64,000 nucleotides of DNA from Epithemia pelagica (GCA_946965045.2 OX337237.1:310001-374000), one strand, 5' to 3'; shown: positions 23,120 through 34,876, counted from the stretch's first letter. Translations and numbers: made by a program. Notes: generated by a model not told the origin, from the sequence alone.

Positions 23120-26100
23120 TTACGCACAATACGAGTTGGCCACTTCCATCATGATTTCATGACAGAGCTCGACATTGGTAATTTGTTGCAAACCATTTGT
23201 TCTAGAGACACTGGCAAAGTTGTGAACAACAAAATCCATGCAAATTTCCTTGAGACGATTCTTGGGATCGTCATGATCATTTTCTTCTTCTTCGTCGTCG
23301 TCCTCCAAAAGACCTCCATGATGATCATCCGTGTCCTCCAAGTGATCCAAATCGCCTTCGGATGGTTGGTGTGGATCGGTTCCATTTGGAACATGTCGGT
23401 GGTCACGACGACGCGTACTGGGTGCCGAGGCCGACGAGGTGGTGGCTGCCGCGGCGGCCGCCATTTGCAACAAGAGTGCGGCATTGTCGACACTGATATT
23501 CCGTTCCACCGAGGCACAACAGAGAGATTGCAATTTTTTGAGGCCGTGCATTTCCGCCACTTCCCACAATTCAAAGGCCGCTTCCACGGGTACCGTCACA
23601 ACCGTGTTGGTGTAAATGTATTCGAGAAGGAGCAAGAAGATGGGTTTACGAATATCGGAGGAAATGGAAATGACACGTTCCGTCGATTCCCGCATACCCG
23701 ATCGAAACATGGCCCGGAACAAATGACTCCGTTGAATCAAAATGGCACGATGCGCATACACGCGTTCCACACGGCCACCATGACGACGACGACCAACACC
23801 GTCTTGGTCGTTGTCGCCCTCGTCCACAAATTCATTTCCGTCGTCATCATCATCATCGGCGAGTAATTCAAATTCCACATCGGCAAATTCTTCATTGTTC
23901 ACCATGGATCGTAAGGAGGAAGTAAAGGATACATCATCGGCGGCCAAACTGGAGGGTGACACCAAGGCCCAGGTATACAATCCATCGGCCCCAATGCCTT
24001 CGACATGATAGCCCTTGAGTTTTTCCACCTTGCGCGGAATCAAGTTTTCCAAATACGATCCATGGCCCAATTGACCATTGTATCCATATCCCCTATATAG
24101 ATAGATAAAAAGAGCAGAACAAAAGAGTGAGACGTTTCTGTCGGCGGCTCACATCTCCACACAAATCGCCAACCCAAAGAAGAACGACCTGTATGCCCAT
24201 CGCAATACACACACACAAAGACACGTACCAGGTAAAGACATCGCCTTTTTGGGTCAAGACGGCCGTATGATATTTTCCGCACGCGACTTGGGTAATAAAC
24301 TGGGCCCCCGACGACGACGACTCTTTGCGAGACAAGGCTTTGCCCGTTCTAGTATTGGTAGTAGTGGCATGGGAATAGAGATTGGCGAGACTCTTGCTGC
24401 GGTTGTTGTTGGCTCGACGACGGCCCCGAAAGACAAAGGACGACGACGACGACGAGCCTTGTTGCTGTTGTTGTTGCAGGGATGGTCGACCCGTACTCGT
24501 ACCAGTTGTGGCGGCGGATGGTTCCACGGAAGAACCCAGAAAAAAGGCCACCTTGGTCGGTGTGCATTGTTCTTCCTTGTCACCAGTACCCAATTGACCG
24601 CCTTTATTGTTGCCAAAGGTATAGACATGTCCTTGATCATTGAGGACTGCCATGTGATAGGTTCCACACGAGACTTGGACAATATTGGTGGGCTCCGCAT
24701 TGTTAGTGTTCGTGCCATGGTCGTTGGTGTCATCGTCCCCCGTGTCGTTCTCATCCACCAAGGATTGGACTAGGGTCGGTACCAAACAGGGTCGTTTGTT
24801 GCCATGTCCCAATTGACCATGATTGTCCTTGCCCCAGGTATAGAGCAGGGAACCGGACCGGGTATTCGTAGTACTATTCGTGTCTCCATTGCCACTGCCA
24901 CTCGTCGTATTAGTGGTGGGAGCCGTAATGGCGGCCGAATGCTTGGCACGGGCGGCAATTTGAATCACCACCTTGCCCTCCAAGGCTCCTTGCAACAATC
25001 GGGGTTGCAATTGCAATTCGTGATCCAACAAACTGTGATGGTTGCTGCCATGAGTACTGGCAAAATCCATGTCGTCACCACCAAGATTGTGGTTCACGTC
25101 TTGTTGTTGTTGTTGATCGTGTTGCTGTGGTTGCCCATGATGATGCAAATTGTTGTTGAGACTATTGTAATTGGCTCCATTGTCATGTCCAGCCAATTCG
25201 CGCTTGCCCCAGGAATAGACTTGCCCTTGATTGGTCAAGGCGAGGGTATGGGCATCGCCACAGGCCACTTGCACAATGGGGTGCGGCAGGGGTACCACGT
25301 GAGGTCGCGGCACATCATTGGCCGGATCCATGACGGCGCGACGATGTCGGACGGTACTGCCGCCCTGCGAGGTCAAACTCGGCAGTGTGGTACCCAATTT
25401 GCCATGGGCACAACTGCCCCAGGTATACAAATGACCAGACGCCGTGACGGCGGCATAATGATCCAACCCCGTGGCCAATTGCAAGACGGAAAACGATGAG
25501 GCGGACGACGAAGCTGTCAGAGGCAGCGCTGCGGTGGTGGTTGTGGTGGGGATGAATCCCATTCGGTGGGGCGGAACGATCGAGGGGGACGGTGCCACGG
25601 AAGAAGTGGTTGTCGTAGTAGTGTTTGTCATTGTCGAGGCATGCGCCACGGCCGCTGCGGCAGCGGCCGCTGTAGGTGTGGTACTCACACTGGCTTTGCG
25701 ACGGCCTTGATGCGGCACTTGACTCCAATGCGGTGCGGGTCCCCATTCGTATACCTGACAGTCCTTGGTCAAACAAAAGGCCACGGCGCGTTTGCGAGGA
25801 TCCGTCACGCCCGGATTGTGGTTATTACTGTTCTTGTGGTGATGGTCCTGTTGCAGCAACTGAGAATTTGTCGTGGAAGCTCCCATGGTGGCGGCAGTCG
25901 TTGTATCGTGAGCCGATGGTTGATCCGAAGCAGCAGTGTTGGACGTACTACTCGCAGTACTCGTACTGGCCAAACCGTCCAAGAGGGGTGTGGTAAAGGC
26001 CAATTGGACGACACCGACTCCGCCCAATCCTTCGGCATAGACGGGTTCATTTTCCCCTTCGCGACGTTGAGGACCACCCCAAATAAAGACTTCATAGCCA

Positions 26101-26144
26101 TGTTTGCTGCTGCTGCTAGTGGTGTTTGTGTTGTGGTGGTTCAT
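23120..26144 (-). CDS. RCC1-repeat / BTB-domain protein (2 exons)
   Basis: Read as complement(join(23120..24092, 24229..26144)), 962 aa, start MNHHNTNTTSSSSK. Exon 1 has RCC1-type repeats (VACGDAHTLALTNQGQVYSWG, ITAP..LLYTWGKDNHGQLGHG, VSCGTYHMAVLNDQGHVYTFG, VACGKYHTAVLTQKGDVFTW) separated by Asn/Thr/Ser low-complexity inserts. The intron cuts a repeat: TW joins GYGYNGQLGHGSY. A BTB/POZ domain follows at about 705-830 (FADVEFELL, VYAHRAILIQRSHLFRAMF, VISISSDIRKPIFLLLLEYIYT), then a BACK-like helical part with an acidic insert. RCC1-BTB proteins often act as Cullin-3 substrate adaptors; that role here is inference. A (TA)n run at 26308-26324 lies about 165 bp upstream. Confidence 0.9.
24093..24228 (-). 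other. Intron of the RCC1-BTB gene
   Basis: 136 bp on the minus strand, GTACGT to TATATAG, phase 2. Splicing restores an interrupted RCC1 repeat. Confidence 0.85.
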
Positions 26145-26307
26145 GGTAGAAGTCGTTGGAGGAGTGGCGAGACGGTGTATCGATCGTATTCCGTATGGGT
26201 AGCCGCGAAGCGATCCAACCAAGACAAGAATCAAAGACTTTTGTGTGTTCTCGTATAGGATAGGTCTTTCTCTGGCAGTTCTTGGACTAGAACTTTGCGT
26301 ATGTCGA

Positions 26308-26324
26308 ATATATATATATATATA
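26308..26324. repeat. (TA)n run upstream of the RCC1-BTB gene
   Basis: Eight or so TA units, about 165 bp upstream of the start codon. It might serve as a promoter element, but no experiment-like signal can be read from sequence. Confidence 0.6.
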
Positions 26325-27262
26325 GCGCTGTGGTAGTTCTGCCCCGGTTTTCCTGGTGGGAAATGGAACCAAGAATCGTCCTTGGTCTTTAATAAGAAGT
26401 GGCCACCTTGTTTGGTTTCAACTCGTCTTTTTGTACCCTCGTTTTGGCAAACGATCTCCGAGGCTCACACTCAATCGTTGCTGGTCCTTTTTCTCACTTT
26501 GGAAGAATTTACAGCTGTCACACTGCCCCCCCAAATGTTGCTCGCTCGATCCGGAATGTCTCTCTTTCTTCCTCGACAGGTTGTTGTTCCTTGAGTCTCT
26601 TTCTAGAGTATACCTCTATGGATGTAGCTGGCCGTGACACTGGAGCAACTGGCTTGGGTTGTCTTGCGGATTCCTCTCGTTATTCAAATGACGATTGATG
26701 GAGAGAACAAAACGAGAGGCATCCATCATACACGAATACAGCGACAGGAAAAATGCTTCCTTGCAGCGCCCCCCAAACGACACCCCAAGAAAGTGGGGGG
26801 AAATCTTTGGGTCGGCCACGCGTGCGGACGGACAACCGACCGAAACTGTTTGTCGGTGAACTATTGAAAACTTGATCACTAGGAGTAACATTTTCGGAGT
26901 ATGTAGGTAGAGTTCGCAGGATTTTTCAGTGGGGAGGGGTGCAGTTTCCTCAGGCAGCGATCTGATTGGTGCCTTTTCCCCCCTGTCACTATCCTCCAAC
27001 TGTCAACCAACTGTCGGATCAACACTAATAATTAGTCTAAAAAAATCCAATGGCGATCCAATTAGCTATAAAAAACATCTAAGTAACACTATTCAATATT
27101 TCAAAGTCGGTGGTCCCGGTCGGAAGGAATTCGGAACTTGCCGATTCCCCACCGAGTTCACCAGAAAATGCCAACACGAAAAATTCCCTCCTCAGCTCTC
27201 TAAAAAACGCACAACACACAACTACTCTCATAATTCTAAAAACAAAAACAAAACCCAGAGGG
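26325..27262. other. Intergenic, left flank of the transposase-like ORF
   Basis: No gene is recognised. I searched by eye for an inverted copy of the 30.1-30.27 kb repeat and did not find one, so the left end of the element is undefined. Confidence 0.4.
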
Positions 27263-29866
27263 ATGGACAAAGAGGATTGTAATATGGGCTTTACTGGCCA
27301 AAAGGGCGTCTCTCCGGAGACGACCCAACGGACGAAGGGCGGCATCAAGTCGACTCTGGATCCTTTCTTCTTCCGCTGCTACGTTGACGCTAACGCAGCA
27401 GCGAGAGCACAGGACCGAATGAACCCAACGGACGAAGCAGAAGACGGTGAAATGGGCACCCAAAGCCAGATGCGCCAAAAAGCCACCACTGCTATCAAAC
27501 GAAAGCAAGAGTACCAATACCGGTGCTACCAGAATAAGGGGCAGAAGAAGATGACTGGCAAAGTCTCTGACAATGCGCTCGACTGTGATGCAAAGGCCTT
27601 CGACCCTTCGAAGGACTGCATTATGTGCTACACCAAACTCAATGGGCTAAAACAGCCGCATCGAGGACACCATGTTCTTTGCCCCCACAATCGAAAGACG
27701 AAGGGGCATAAGAACAAAACCACCGTGAAATCCGAAGAGAACGACAAGAAACTTGCCGCTACGAACAAAAAGCCCTTCACGGGGACTTTTTTTAACATAT
27801 CGACCGCAGAACCGAGCGTACGTGAGTACGCCCAGCAAATGGTGGCTCCTCAGAGAACCAACCATACAAATCTTCACGACGCAGTGCGAGATGCAATGGC
27901 CGACCCAGACTTTGTCTCTTCCTCAACCGAGAAGAAGAATGGGGTTCCCCTACCAATAATGGCAGTCACCCGCCATTTATTGAACCACAAGGAACAGAAT
28001 TGGTTCACACCACAGACACTGGAAATCCAGATTCCGGTCGTCCGTTATGGACAGCCAATTGACCCTCATTCTCATTCGATTGAGGGTCAGAGGATTTACA
28101 ATGTTTGCTGGGAAGACCAATTCCCTGGCATTGTCATCCCCTGTCCAGATTGCGATAATGGGACATTGCGCTGAGACCGCAGCAACTTCTCAAAGAATAA
28201 GAAGTTGTTTCCCATTTTTAACGTCAATGGTCCCCCCGACTGGGCCATTGTTATGTCGTACAAATGTTCCAAATGCCCAATGCGGTATGATGGGAACTCT
28301 GCCAAAGTTCTCATGACCCTTCCGATTCATGTTCGGTCGGCTTATCCGGTCGAACCGAAGTTCGCCGACAATGGCATGATGTTCCATCTTGACCGGGCAT
28401 GTAGTCATGTACTCGAAGAGAACATGCTGACATATGGTAACGCTGACAAATTGTCGCGCTCCATTTATGCTGGCATCACCAACACTCATCTCCGGCTATT
28501 CACAGAATATCTGTCGGAATGGAAGAGTCTCATTGGTGTTAGTGACGCCCCTTTGGGCGTCCCTTTGTATCCGGAGTTAGCGGGCGAATATCTCCCCACC
28601 TTCCCACCATCAGGAGATTTGCTCCATGATTTATTTGACCGTGCTTCGACTTCCACGGCCAACAACTATGGCGTTTCAGACAAAGATCGTTGTATCAGGG
28701 AGATACAATCCGTCACGACCTCCAGTATGTTCGCTCAGGATCATACTATGGAGGTCGCCAAGAATTATAAAAAATCCCTTGGAATCAAGGCCGTTTGGGA
28801 TTCGGCGACAGAGACTGGAGAGATTGCCTCAGCCGTTTGTGTCGAGGACACAAAGACAAAGTCTTTTGCTCATGCCGCTGAATGTTTAGCCCGTCGAAAG
28901 GGTTTCAACCCCATTTCCATGTATAGCGATACATGGCCAAAGAAGTGTGAGTTCTGGAAACTCCTCTTTGGAGATACCTTGGAGGGTCGTCTTGGACTCT
29001 ACCATTTCCAACAGCGCATCATCAAAACAGTGCGCCAGGGACATCGCCATTACCACAAGGCTCTTAATGAGCTCTTGGAATGCGTGTATGGTTTCGAGCC
29101 GGACTCGTACAATGCCATGCTCAAGGCATTAAAGGCGGGTCAAATGGGACGGTCTGGTCCTCTTTCCCCTGCTGAGATATTGGAGATGCAGTCGGGACCG
29201 GAGTTCCGCCGCAAGTACTCCAAGTTCCTTATGAAGCAGATCAATCCTCCGGATGTGATCGCTCATAACTTGCAGAGGTGGATGGACCAGTACAAGGGCG
29301 ATATTGATCCAAGTACTGGTAAGAAGCTGTTCACTGTCGACACGAAGACCGCCGTGACCGAACAGATGAAGAACGCAGTCCACATCCAGGATGCCCTGCC
29401 TTTACACGAAACTTATCGTGTAATCAAACCAACACCTTCCACAAAACACGAGTGCAACGAATATATCTCGTTACGATGTGAGTCCAAGGTCGAGCAGTAC
29501 CACGACCAGTTGGCCCACTTTGCTAATTGCGGAATGAGGGCGGATCTGTGTGATACATTGAATCTGGTGGGCACTGCCCGTTACAACACCAAGATTCGTC
29601 ACAAGATCCGTATGGCGGAGGAGTCGAGTGTTTCTCGCCCCAACGTTCCTTCAGGATGGAAGAACCATCCCGAGTTTTTCAATCATAGTGACTTGACTTT
29701 CGCCAATGAGGTAGTTGGACAAAGCGAGAGTCTTGTCCTCGAATATAGGACAGTCATCTTTGACTTCATTGTTGTCTTCCTCTTCATCCAACTCATCCTT
29801 TTTCAAGGCGGCCATTTTGGAGGAGTCCCCCTTCTTTTTGGGAGGTTTGTTGATTGGTACGACTGA
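27263..29866 (+). pseudogene. DDE-like transposase gene broken by in-frame TGA
   Basis: One frame from the ATG at 27263 to TGA at 29866, interrupted only by TGA at 28172-28174. The first part is basic with paired Cys (CIMCYTKL). Around the break a paired-Cys module spans the stop (CPDC before it, YKCSKCPMRYDG after). The second part reads like a transposase core: AQDHTMEVAKNYKK, ISMYSDTWPKKCEFWKLLFG, RLGLYHFQQRIIKTVR, with Asp residues that could be catalytic, and a Trp-rich C-terminus (GWKNHPEFFNHSDLTFANEV). I recall this layout from eukaryotic transposase-like proteins with a DUF6729-type zinc region. The last ~50 codons, hydrophobic and overlapped by an antisense frame, are probably read-through. 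The nonsense codon argues that this copy is inactive. Confidence 0.65.
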
Positions 29867-30085
29867 GTTTTCATCATTGAATTTGTTCTCCTCTTCCTCC
29901 TCCGAATCCGCAGGCGCTTTCGTCCTGGATTTCTTTTTCGGGATAGGAGTCGAGATCGAAAAGTTTTCATCGTCCTCTTGTTCCTGTTTTTTGGGACAAG
30001 ATTCAGATTTCACAGCAGCGGTTGCTGCCGTGGATGTTGTTGAGGCCGCCTTTGGAGGCGCCTTGGGTCGACGGTCCCGGGCCAT
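29651..30085 (-). CDS. Charged Lys/Glu-rich protein, probably truncated
   Basis: 144 aa from the ATG at 30085. Composition is strongly charged: an Ala/Thr-rich start (MARDRRPKAPPKAASTTSTA), then alternating basic (PKKKSRTK, KPPKKKGD) and acidic (DSEEEEEN, ELDEEEDNNE) runs, typical of a disordered nuclear or chromatin-associated protein. Its 3' end runs antisense into the transposase-like ORF, so the last ~20 codons are probably not natural and the protein was cut off by that junction. It may be the start of a second protein of the same element, or an older gene interrupted by it. Confidence 0.4.
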   Translation of the reverse strand: MARDRRPKAPPKAASTTSTAATAAVKSESCPKKQEQEDDENFSISTPIPKKKSRTKAPADSEEEEENKFNDENSVVPINKPPKKKGDSSKMAALKKDELDEEEDNNEVKDDCPIFEDKTLALSNYLIGESQVTMIEKLGMVLPS

Positions 30086-30109
30086 GGTTAATGGGCGGAC
30101 TTTGGTTTT

Positions 30110-30266
30110 GGGTCCGTAAAAACGGCCTTACTGAAAGAATGAATTCGGGTCCGTTTTGGGAACGGCCTTACTGTTCGATTTGGTTTCGGGTTTTCGGGTC
30201 CGTTTTGGGAACGGCCTTACTGTTCGATTTGGTTTCGGGTCCGTTTTGGGAATGGCCTTACTTCAC
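30110..30266 (+). repeat. Tandem repeat, four units, near the element's right end
   Basis: Units start with GGGTCCGT and contain AACGGCCTTACT (AATGGCCTTACT in the last). They begin at 30110 (diverged), 30147, 30196 and 30237, with lengths of 37, 49, 41 and about 30 bp. Position just beyond the transposase-like ORF suggests subterminal repeats of a DNA transposon, but no matching left end was found. Confidence 0.75.
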
Positions 30267-31689
30267 TCCACTTTTCCTGTAAACATGGAAGAAAGCAAAG
30301 GTTAGTTATTGTTGTCATCACATCCATCGGCGAGGGAAACACTTACTTTCTGTGCCGCTGTGGCTTTCGGCTTGTTGTTGTTGTTGGTGACAACGGTATG
30401 ACAACGCAATGGCAACGCTATGGTGGTGGGAACGCTATGGTGGTGGGAACGGATGGAGTGATGATGGTGTTGTGTCTTCGGTGCAATCACTGGTTTTTGT
30501 TACCAAATTATGAGGAATGAAATGTGGATGGTGAGATGTCCACGGTCTTTCGTACTACTGTTTGTGTTATACTGAGAATCAAGCGATTTTCCGGTACAAA
30601 TTTCACGTAGCCAGATACATACGTGATTCCTGTGTAGAAAGCTTGGTACTGAGGATTTGTCTGTTTCTGTCGCTCGTTTTTTTATGGCGAGATTTGATTG
30701 GGTAGGTAGAAAGTTCGAATTATGCCCAGTCCCCCAGCCGCGGGGGATTTGTCATTCCTCATTTAACTCCCTCCACGAAAAATGATCACTATAACAATTA
30801 GTGTACTCAAGATATACCAAGACTAAAAATTGGCGACGGTTATATCGGTTTCCCGTTAGGAAGTGGAATCCCTCATCCTATGGCAAGTCCTTCCTTTCCC
30901 CTTCCCTTTCCCCCTTCGCCTGCCTGGGCCCCCCCCAAAGTCGTGGGTAGCTTTCAGGGAGATTCAGCACCACATTCAGTCCCTTTCTACACCCCCATCG
31001 CGCCTGCCAGAAACATTATTAAAGCCCCAATGGAGCTTTTCGTGTCACGCCCATCAACGGACGAGCATTTCCAGCTTTTGCAACACCAAGCGAAAATTAT
31101 TTGGTGGTCTGGAGACATGCGCCAGCCAGTACTGTTCCTATTGCCCCCATCCCCCAAATAGAGCCCGAGCACCAAAATTTGAGACATGCGAGAAATTTGT
31201 TCCTCCGTCGAGCAAATCCACAGCCACACACATCAAAGACTCTTTCCGTCTCTGGTGAATTTACCTCTAGAGCAGGGATCTTTTTTCCGACTCAGAGGGG
31301 ATTCCGCTACTCATCCCCGCTGGGAGGGAACCTAGCTAGCGGTGGTTGGAGTATTTTGTGCGACCAATCGTCGGTCCCACCTATTGTCCTACGGACCGCA
31401 TGTAGCGACGGCCAGACAGATCGGTCGCGCAATGAGCCTCGGTGCGCGATGTTTGCTTCTCATGTTTCGCGTCGTCCGACCATGTGGAATCCGCGGCCCA
31501 ACGGTGGGCGCTCCCAACGCAAGCACTCGTTTTTTTCTTCTCCTACGGAAACCAGTGATTGAAACCAACGCACCGTAAAGATTCTGGTTCAAGGTAGTAT
31601 TGCATTCCTCCTTTTGCTCCTTTGCTGGACGGACGAGACGGTGATGGCTGCGGCATCGCAAGTTGCTCCTCCGGCGGCCGCTCCCGTTG
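30267..31689. other. Intergenic, no gene recognised
   Basis: Contains GTTG-rich low complexity at 30370-30445 and a short Pro-rich frame (30880-31161, 93 codons) without any recognised domain. I see no supported gene. Confidence 0.4.
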
Positions 31690-32188
31690 CCCTCTAGGCG
31701 TCCACAATGATGTGAATGACGCACCAGTCGCGGAATGCCAAACTGTCGTGGTAACTGCGGACGAAACCTGTCAAGGTCAAGCCATTGCCGACGACTTGGC
31801 CGTGTGAAATCTGGGGACCGAATGTGGCGATCCATTGACGTTTACGGTGGATCCTCCACAGGCCTGTCGTACCCGGTTGGAATGTTCCGTGACGGAAAAG
31901 GACGAAAGGGTGGGAGTCGTCGCATCCGTCGTCGTCATCAACGTCGTGCGGCCGCAAGTGGCCAATGCCATTTGTTTGGAACCAAGGGAGTTGAGAGTGC
32001 CACTCAACAGGATGTGCAAACCATTCTGGGTCACGTGCAACATGGCACCAGTTGTTCGGTCTCGACACTCCGTTTTCTCTACCTTTCCTCGTTGTCCGGT
32101 TTGGACCTGGACGGCATGGCACAGAGCGACCTGGAGTGTTTGGTCGAAGATGCACTTGATCCATTTCGCTCGCATCGATCGATTTTGA
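31690..32188 (+). pseudogene. Fragment of an HYR-like extracellular domain protein
   Basis: One frame reads NDAPVAECQTVVVTADETC, then QGQAIADDLAV, TGA at 31805-31807, then NLGTECGDPLTFTVDPP. The pattern P.A.CQ..TV.AD..C plus GDPLTFT.-PP is typical of HYR or bacterial-type Ig-like repeats in secreted adhesion proteins (family knowledge). After about 32040 the frame loses character, and a neighbouring frame (GLDLDGMAQSDLECLVEDAL) looks more protein-like, which suggests a frameshift. The fragment runs into the large hairpin at 32151. No start codon or signal peptide is found. Confidence 0.45.
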
Positions 32189-32224
32189 CGGATCGATCGA
32201 TGCGAGCGAAATGGATCAAGTGCA
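32151..32224. repeat. Perfect inverted repeat, 33-bp arms, 8-bp loop
   Basis: The left arm 32151-32183 is the exact reverse complement of 32192-32224, with spacer TTTGACGG. Arms begin TGCACTTGATCC and meet at CGATCGAT. Such a hairpin would be stable as DNA or RNA. It joins two protein-like segments lying in different frames. Confidence 0.95.
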
Positions 32225-32711
32225 GCTGCATCGCGAAATGGGAGATTTTCTGTTGGACAATGTCCTGGCGTGTGCATTGTCCAACTTCCAGACGTCCGAC
32301 ACTGTTGTGGAGTTTCTGAATCAGTTCTATGCGGGTACCGAGGTGGTGAGTGCGAACCCAAATCCACGCACTCATACCTCCACCTCGAGTCAAGTGGAAT
32401 TTTTGGCGCACGACGCCGATATGCTTGTTCATTTCGTCGTACATACCATTTTCCGTCCCGGTGGTCCCAGTACGTACTGGCCACTCTTTTACAAACGACA
32501 ATCCAATGCTCCCGATATTGCCAACATGGCGGAACGAGCCAGTGTTGACCGGGTCTTGCTCACTCATTTGATTCCCAGCTTGGGAGCCGAACATTCCTGG
32601 CAATCCCTTGACACCCCAAGATTATTGTCAACCCATCCTGGATGGTGGATATCAAGGCTTGGTGAATGCTGGCAAGGATTTGCTGACGTGCGACAGTGTG
32701 ACAAGGCGTAA
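32211..32711 (+). pseudogene. Orphan frame of unknown family, probably a gene remnant
   Basis: 166 codons starting with ATG inside the right arm of the hairpin. It reads like real protein up to about residue 130 (GDFLLDNVLACALSNFQTSD, VEFLNQFYAGTEVV, then VEFLAHDADMLVHFVVHTIF), but I recognise no family. A diverged copy of 32330-32710 exists at about 35300-35720, without an open frame. With the HYR-like piece just upstream this may be part of a decayed larger gene. Confidence 0.35.
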
Positions 32712-33880
32712 TAACAACCACAGTCGAGGCAGCCCACAATAAGGATTACAAAACTTGGGCAAGCTTGCCAAAACACCAAACCATTCAAAACGAACTGGTC
32801 ATGTTCTTGCTTTTCTGGACGATGGAGGAGGATGGGTCATATTCTTCTCTGGGGGAAACTACGAGTCACGTTCTTCTTCTTCGCTGTCTTGGACGAGAAT
32901 GGATGTTGTCACGAATCGATAGTATCAATATGCATTAATCTGCATTAATCAATTATTTTTAGTTTATCATCTTGAACTAACACAACAACCCGGAACGTAT
33001 GTTGTCAGTTCCAATGTGGATTCCACCCAGGTAAGAAGATGGTCGACCGAAAGTTCGCTCGTCGCTGTCTTCTGTTTGTCCGTAATCGATCGTGTTCCGT
33101 TCCTCTAAAACATGATGGAACTGACAACATAGAATGAAATAAGGAGATGATGATACAACGGTTGGCAAAAGATGTCCCGGAGTGTTGAAAAACACAAAAC
33201 ACCGTTTTCCCGCCCTAAATCGGTTCTTGTGAGAACACGTCCGCATAGCTTGGGTAGTTTTGTTTGTGCCGTTGATCGCTTTGCGATCCATCCCAGAAAC
33301 TTGTAGACTATTATTATTTATTGGTCAACCATCTTCTTGACTTCCTTCGCCCGATAATTCCAGTAATTCCGAATCATATTGGTCGTTTGCAATGAGATCA
33401 GTGCTTGCCAAAAACATTATGGAGTCGTACGACCTTGAATGGAACGGAATGGAGACAATTGCTCGCACCAACCAGCAACTACTTGTTGATTCACTACCAA
33501 CCACGTTGCATGGATGATGTTGGTGCGTTGGGGAAGATGTGTACAGGATCCGCGAGCGGGAGCGGTACCCCCAGTGACCTAGCAAGCGCTAGGTTGTGTT
33601 GGGGATTCGCTCTCTCTGACGGCATGAACAATGACGAGTGGACTTACTCCCCAAGAGACTTCTCGGGCCTTGATTCTGATTCATGAGTTCTTCATCGAAC
33701 CGAAAGACACTGGTTGGGACTTTCACTGCCAGCTGCCACATGCGGTATTGAAGGCGGGCACCAAAGAGCCACACTAACGGCACCCGTACGTGTACGTGTA
33801 CTCGTACTCGTACAATGGAGAGAGGCGCAACGGTCTAAGAAGACTTTGAAGCACGAGTTCGAAAGATAATCGTGGGCAGA

Positions 33881-33904
33881 CACACACACACACACACACA
33901 CACA
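33881..33904. repeat. (CA)n microsatellite
   Basis: Twelve CA units. They add His-Thr repeats to the open frame upstream of the true start of the next gene. Confidence 0.95.
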
Positions 33905-33958
33905 AGTCCCGACCACAGACACATACACACTTGTCTAGAGCTCTCACAAAATTCAAGT

Positions 33959-33976
33959 CCCCCCCCCCCCCCCCCC
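33959..33976. repeat. Poly-C run
   Basis: Eighteen consecutive C, 40 bp upstream of the next gene's ATG. Its length is likely to vary or be misassembled. Confidence 0.9.
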
Positions 33977-34015
33977 AAACCACACCACCCTTGTCCTCAG
34001 CACCACCACCACATC

Positions 34016-34876
34016 ATGTTGCATCAACCCCTCACCATGACTCCTGACGATTCGGATCACTCGACCGGTTCGACCATGACCACCGCCGTGGCATGTCCAT
34101 GCAACGATAGCCAAAAGTCACTGCTGCTGGTGGCAACCAAAACAAGCAGCAAGAAGGAAACCAAGAACAAGAGGAGCAAATCCAAGAAATCACGCCAGGA
34201 TAAGGACAAGAAGAAACAAGACAAGGACAAACAGCACAAGAAGAAATCCGTCCCAACGAAGAAGCGTGTCCGCTTTAACGAACGACACAACCAATGCTAC
34301 GAGAATCCCACTCGACATGCCGAAGACTGTCACGAAACGTGGTACAATGAAGACGACTATGACGATATGCGAGCCCATACCCGATACGTGTTGACCAATC
34401 TCCAACAAGAACAACAAGACAACAAGGACGAGGACGGCGCCACTCGAGCTGGAATTCTGGTATCACTCGTGCACTTGGTGACTTCCATTCATCATGTGGT
34501 GCACGATGCCACACGCATTCTTCCACCAGTTTTGGCCAAGCAATTGCAAACCTTGTATGGCAATCACGACGATGATTCTGCTTTGGAGTTGATTGGACTG
34601 GAGCTTCATATGGACAAACGCATCAAGGAGGAAGCACGGGCTCGACGAGAATCCATTCAAGATGTTGTGTACGATATTCAAAATGAACACGATCATGGTC
34701 TCTTGGCGGACGATGAAACATGTACGGAATTGCGGGAATGTTGTCTCAATTATTCCCAAGCCTTTTGCCTATTGGCCCAACTGCAAGCCTTGGCACAACT
34801 AGGGGTGTCGACAGAACCATGGAAAACAGTTCCGCATTGCGCAAACACTGGGAATCCTTGTACAAAACCAATATGA
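34016..34876 (+). CDS. VRF-family protein 2
   Basis: 286 aa. I chose the ATG at 34016 because the N-terminus then matches the neighbours (HSTGSTMTT) and excludes microsatellite-coded residues. A long Lys/Ser-rich region precedes block 1 (KKRVRFNERHNQCYENPTRH, then AEDCHETWYNEDDYDDMRAH). Block 2 is ALELIGLELHMDKRIKEEAR followed by REECCLNYSQ-type helices ending AQLQALAQLG. The whole looks like a soluble helical protein. Homologous to the genes at 37.0 and 39.3 kb, in the same orientation. Function unknown. Confidence 0.8.
   Translation: MLHQPLTMTPDDSDHSTGSTMTTAVACPCNDSQKSLLLVATKTSSKKETKNKRSKSKKSRQDKDKKKQDKDKQHKKKSVPTKKRVRFNERHNQCYENPTRHAEDCHETWYNEDDYDDMRAHTRYVLTNLQQEQQDNKDEDGATRAGILVSLVHLVTSIHHVVHDATRILPPVLAKQLQTLYGNHDDDSALELIGLELHMDKRIKEEARARRESIQDVVYDIQNEHDHGLLADDETCTELRECCLNYSQAFCLLAQLQALAQLGVSTEPWKTVPHCANTGNPCTKPI

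Larger units (their letters stand above)
32712..34015. other. Intergenic before VRF protein 2
   Basis: No gene is supported. It holds a (CA)n run at 33881-33904 and a run of 18 C at 33959-33976, both shortly upstream of the next start codon. Confidence 0.45.

Noticed and set aside
23159-23866. 235-codon + strand frame opposite the BTB exon
   Set aside because: Antisense shadow; BTB similarity supports the minus strand.
24804-26258. Long + strand frames opposite the RCC1-BTB gene
   Set aside because: Antisense shadows of RCC1 exon 1, favoured by its biased codon use.
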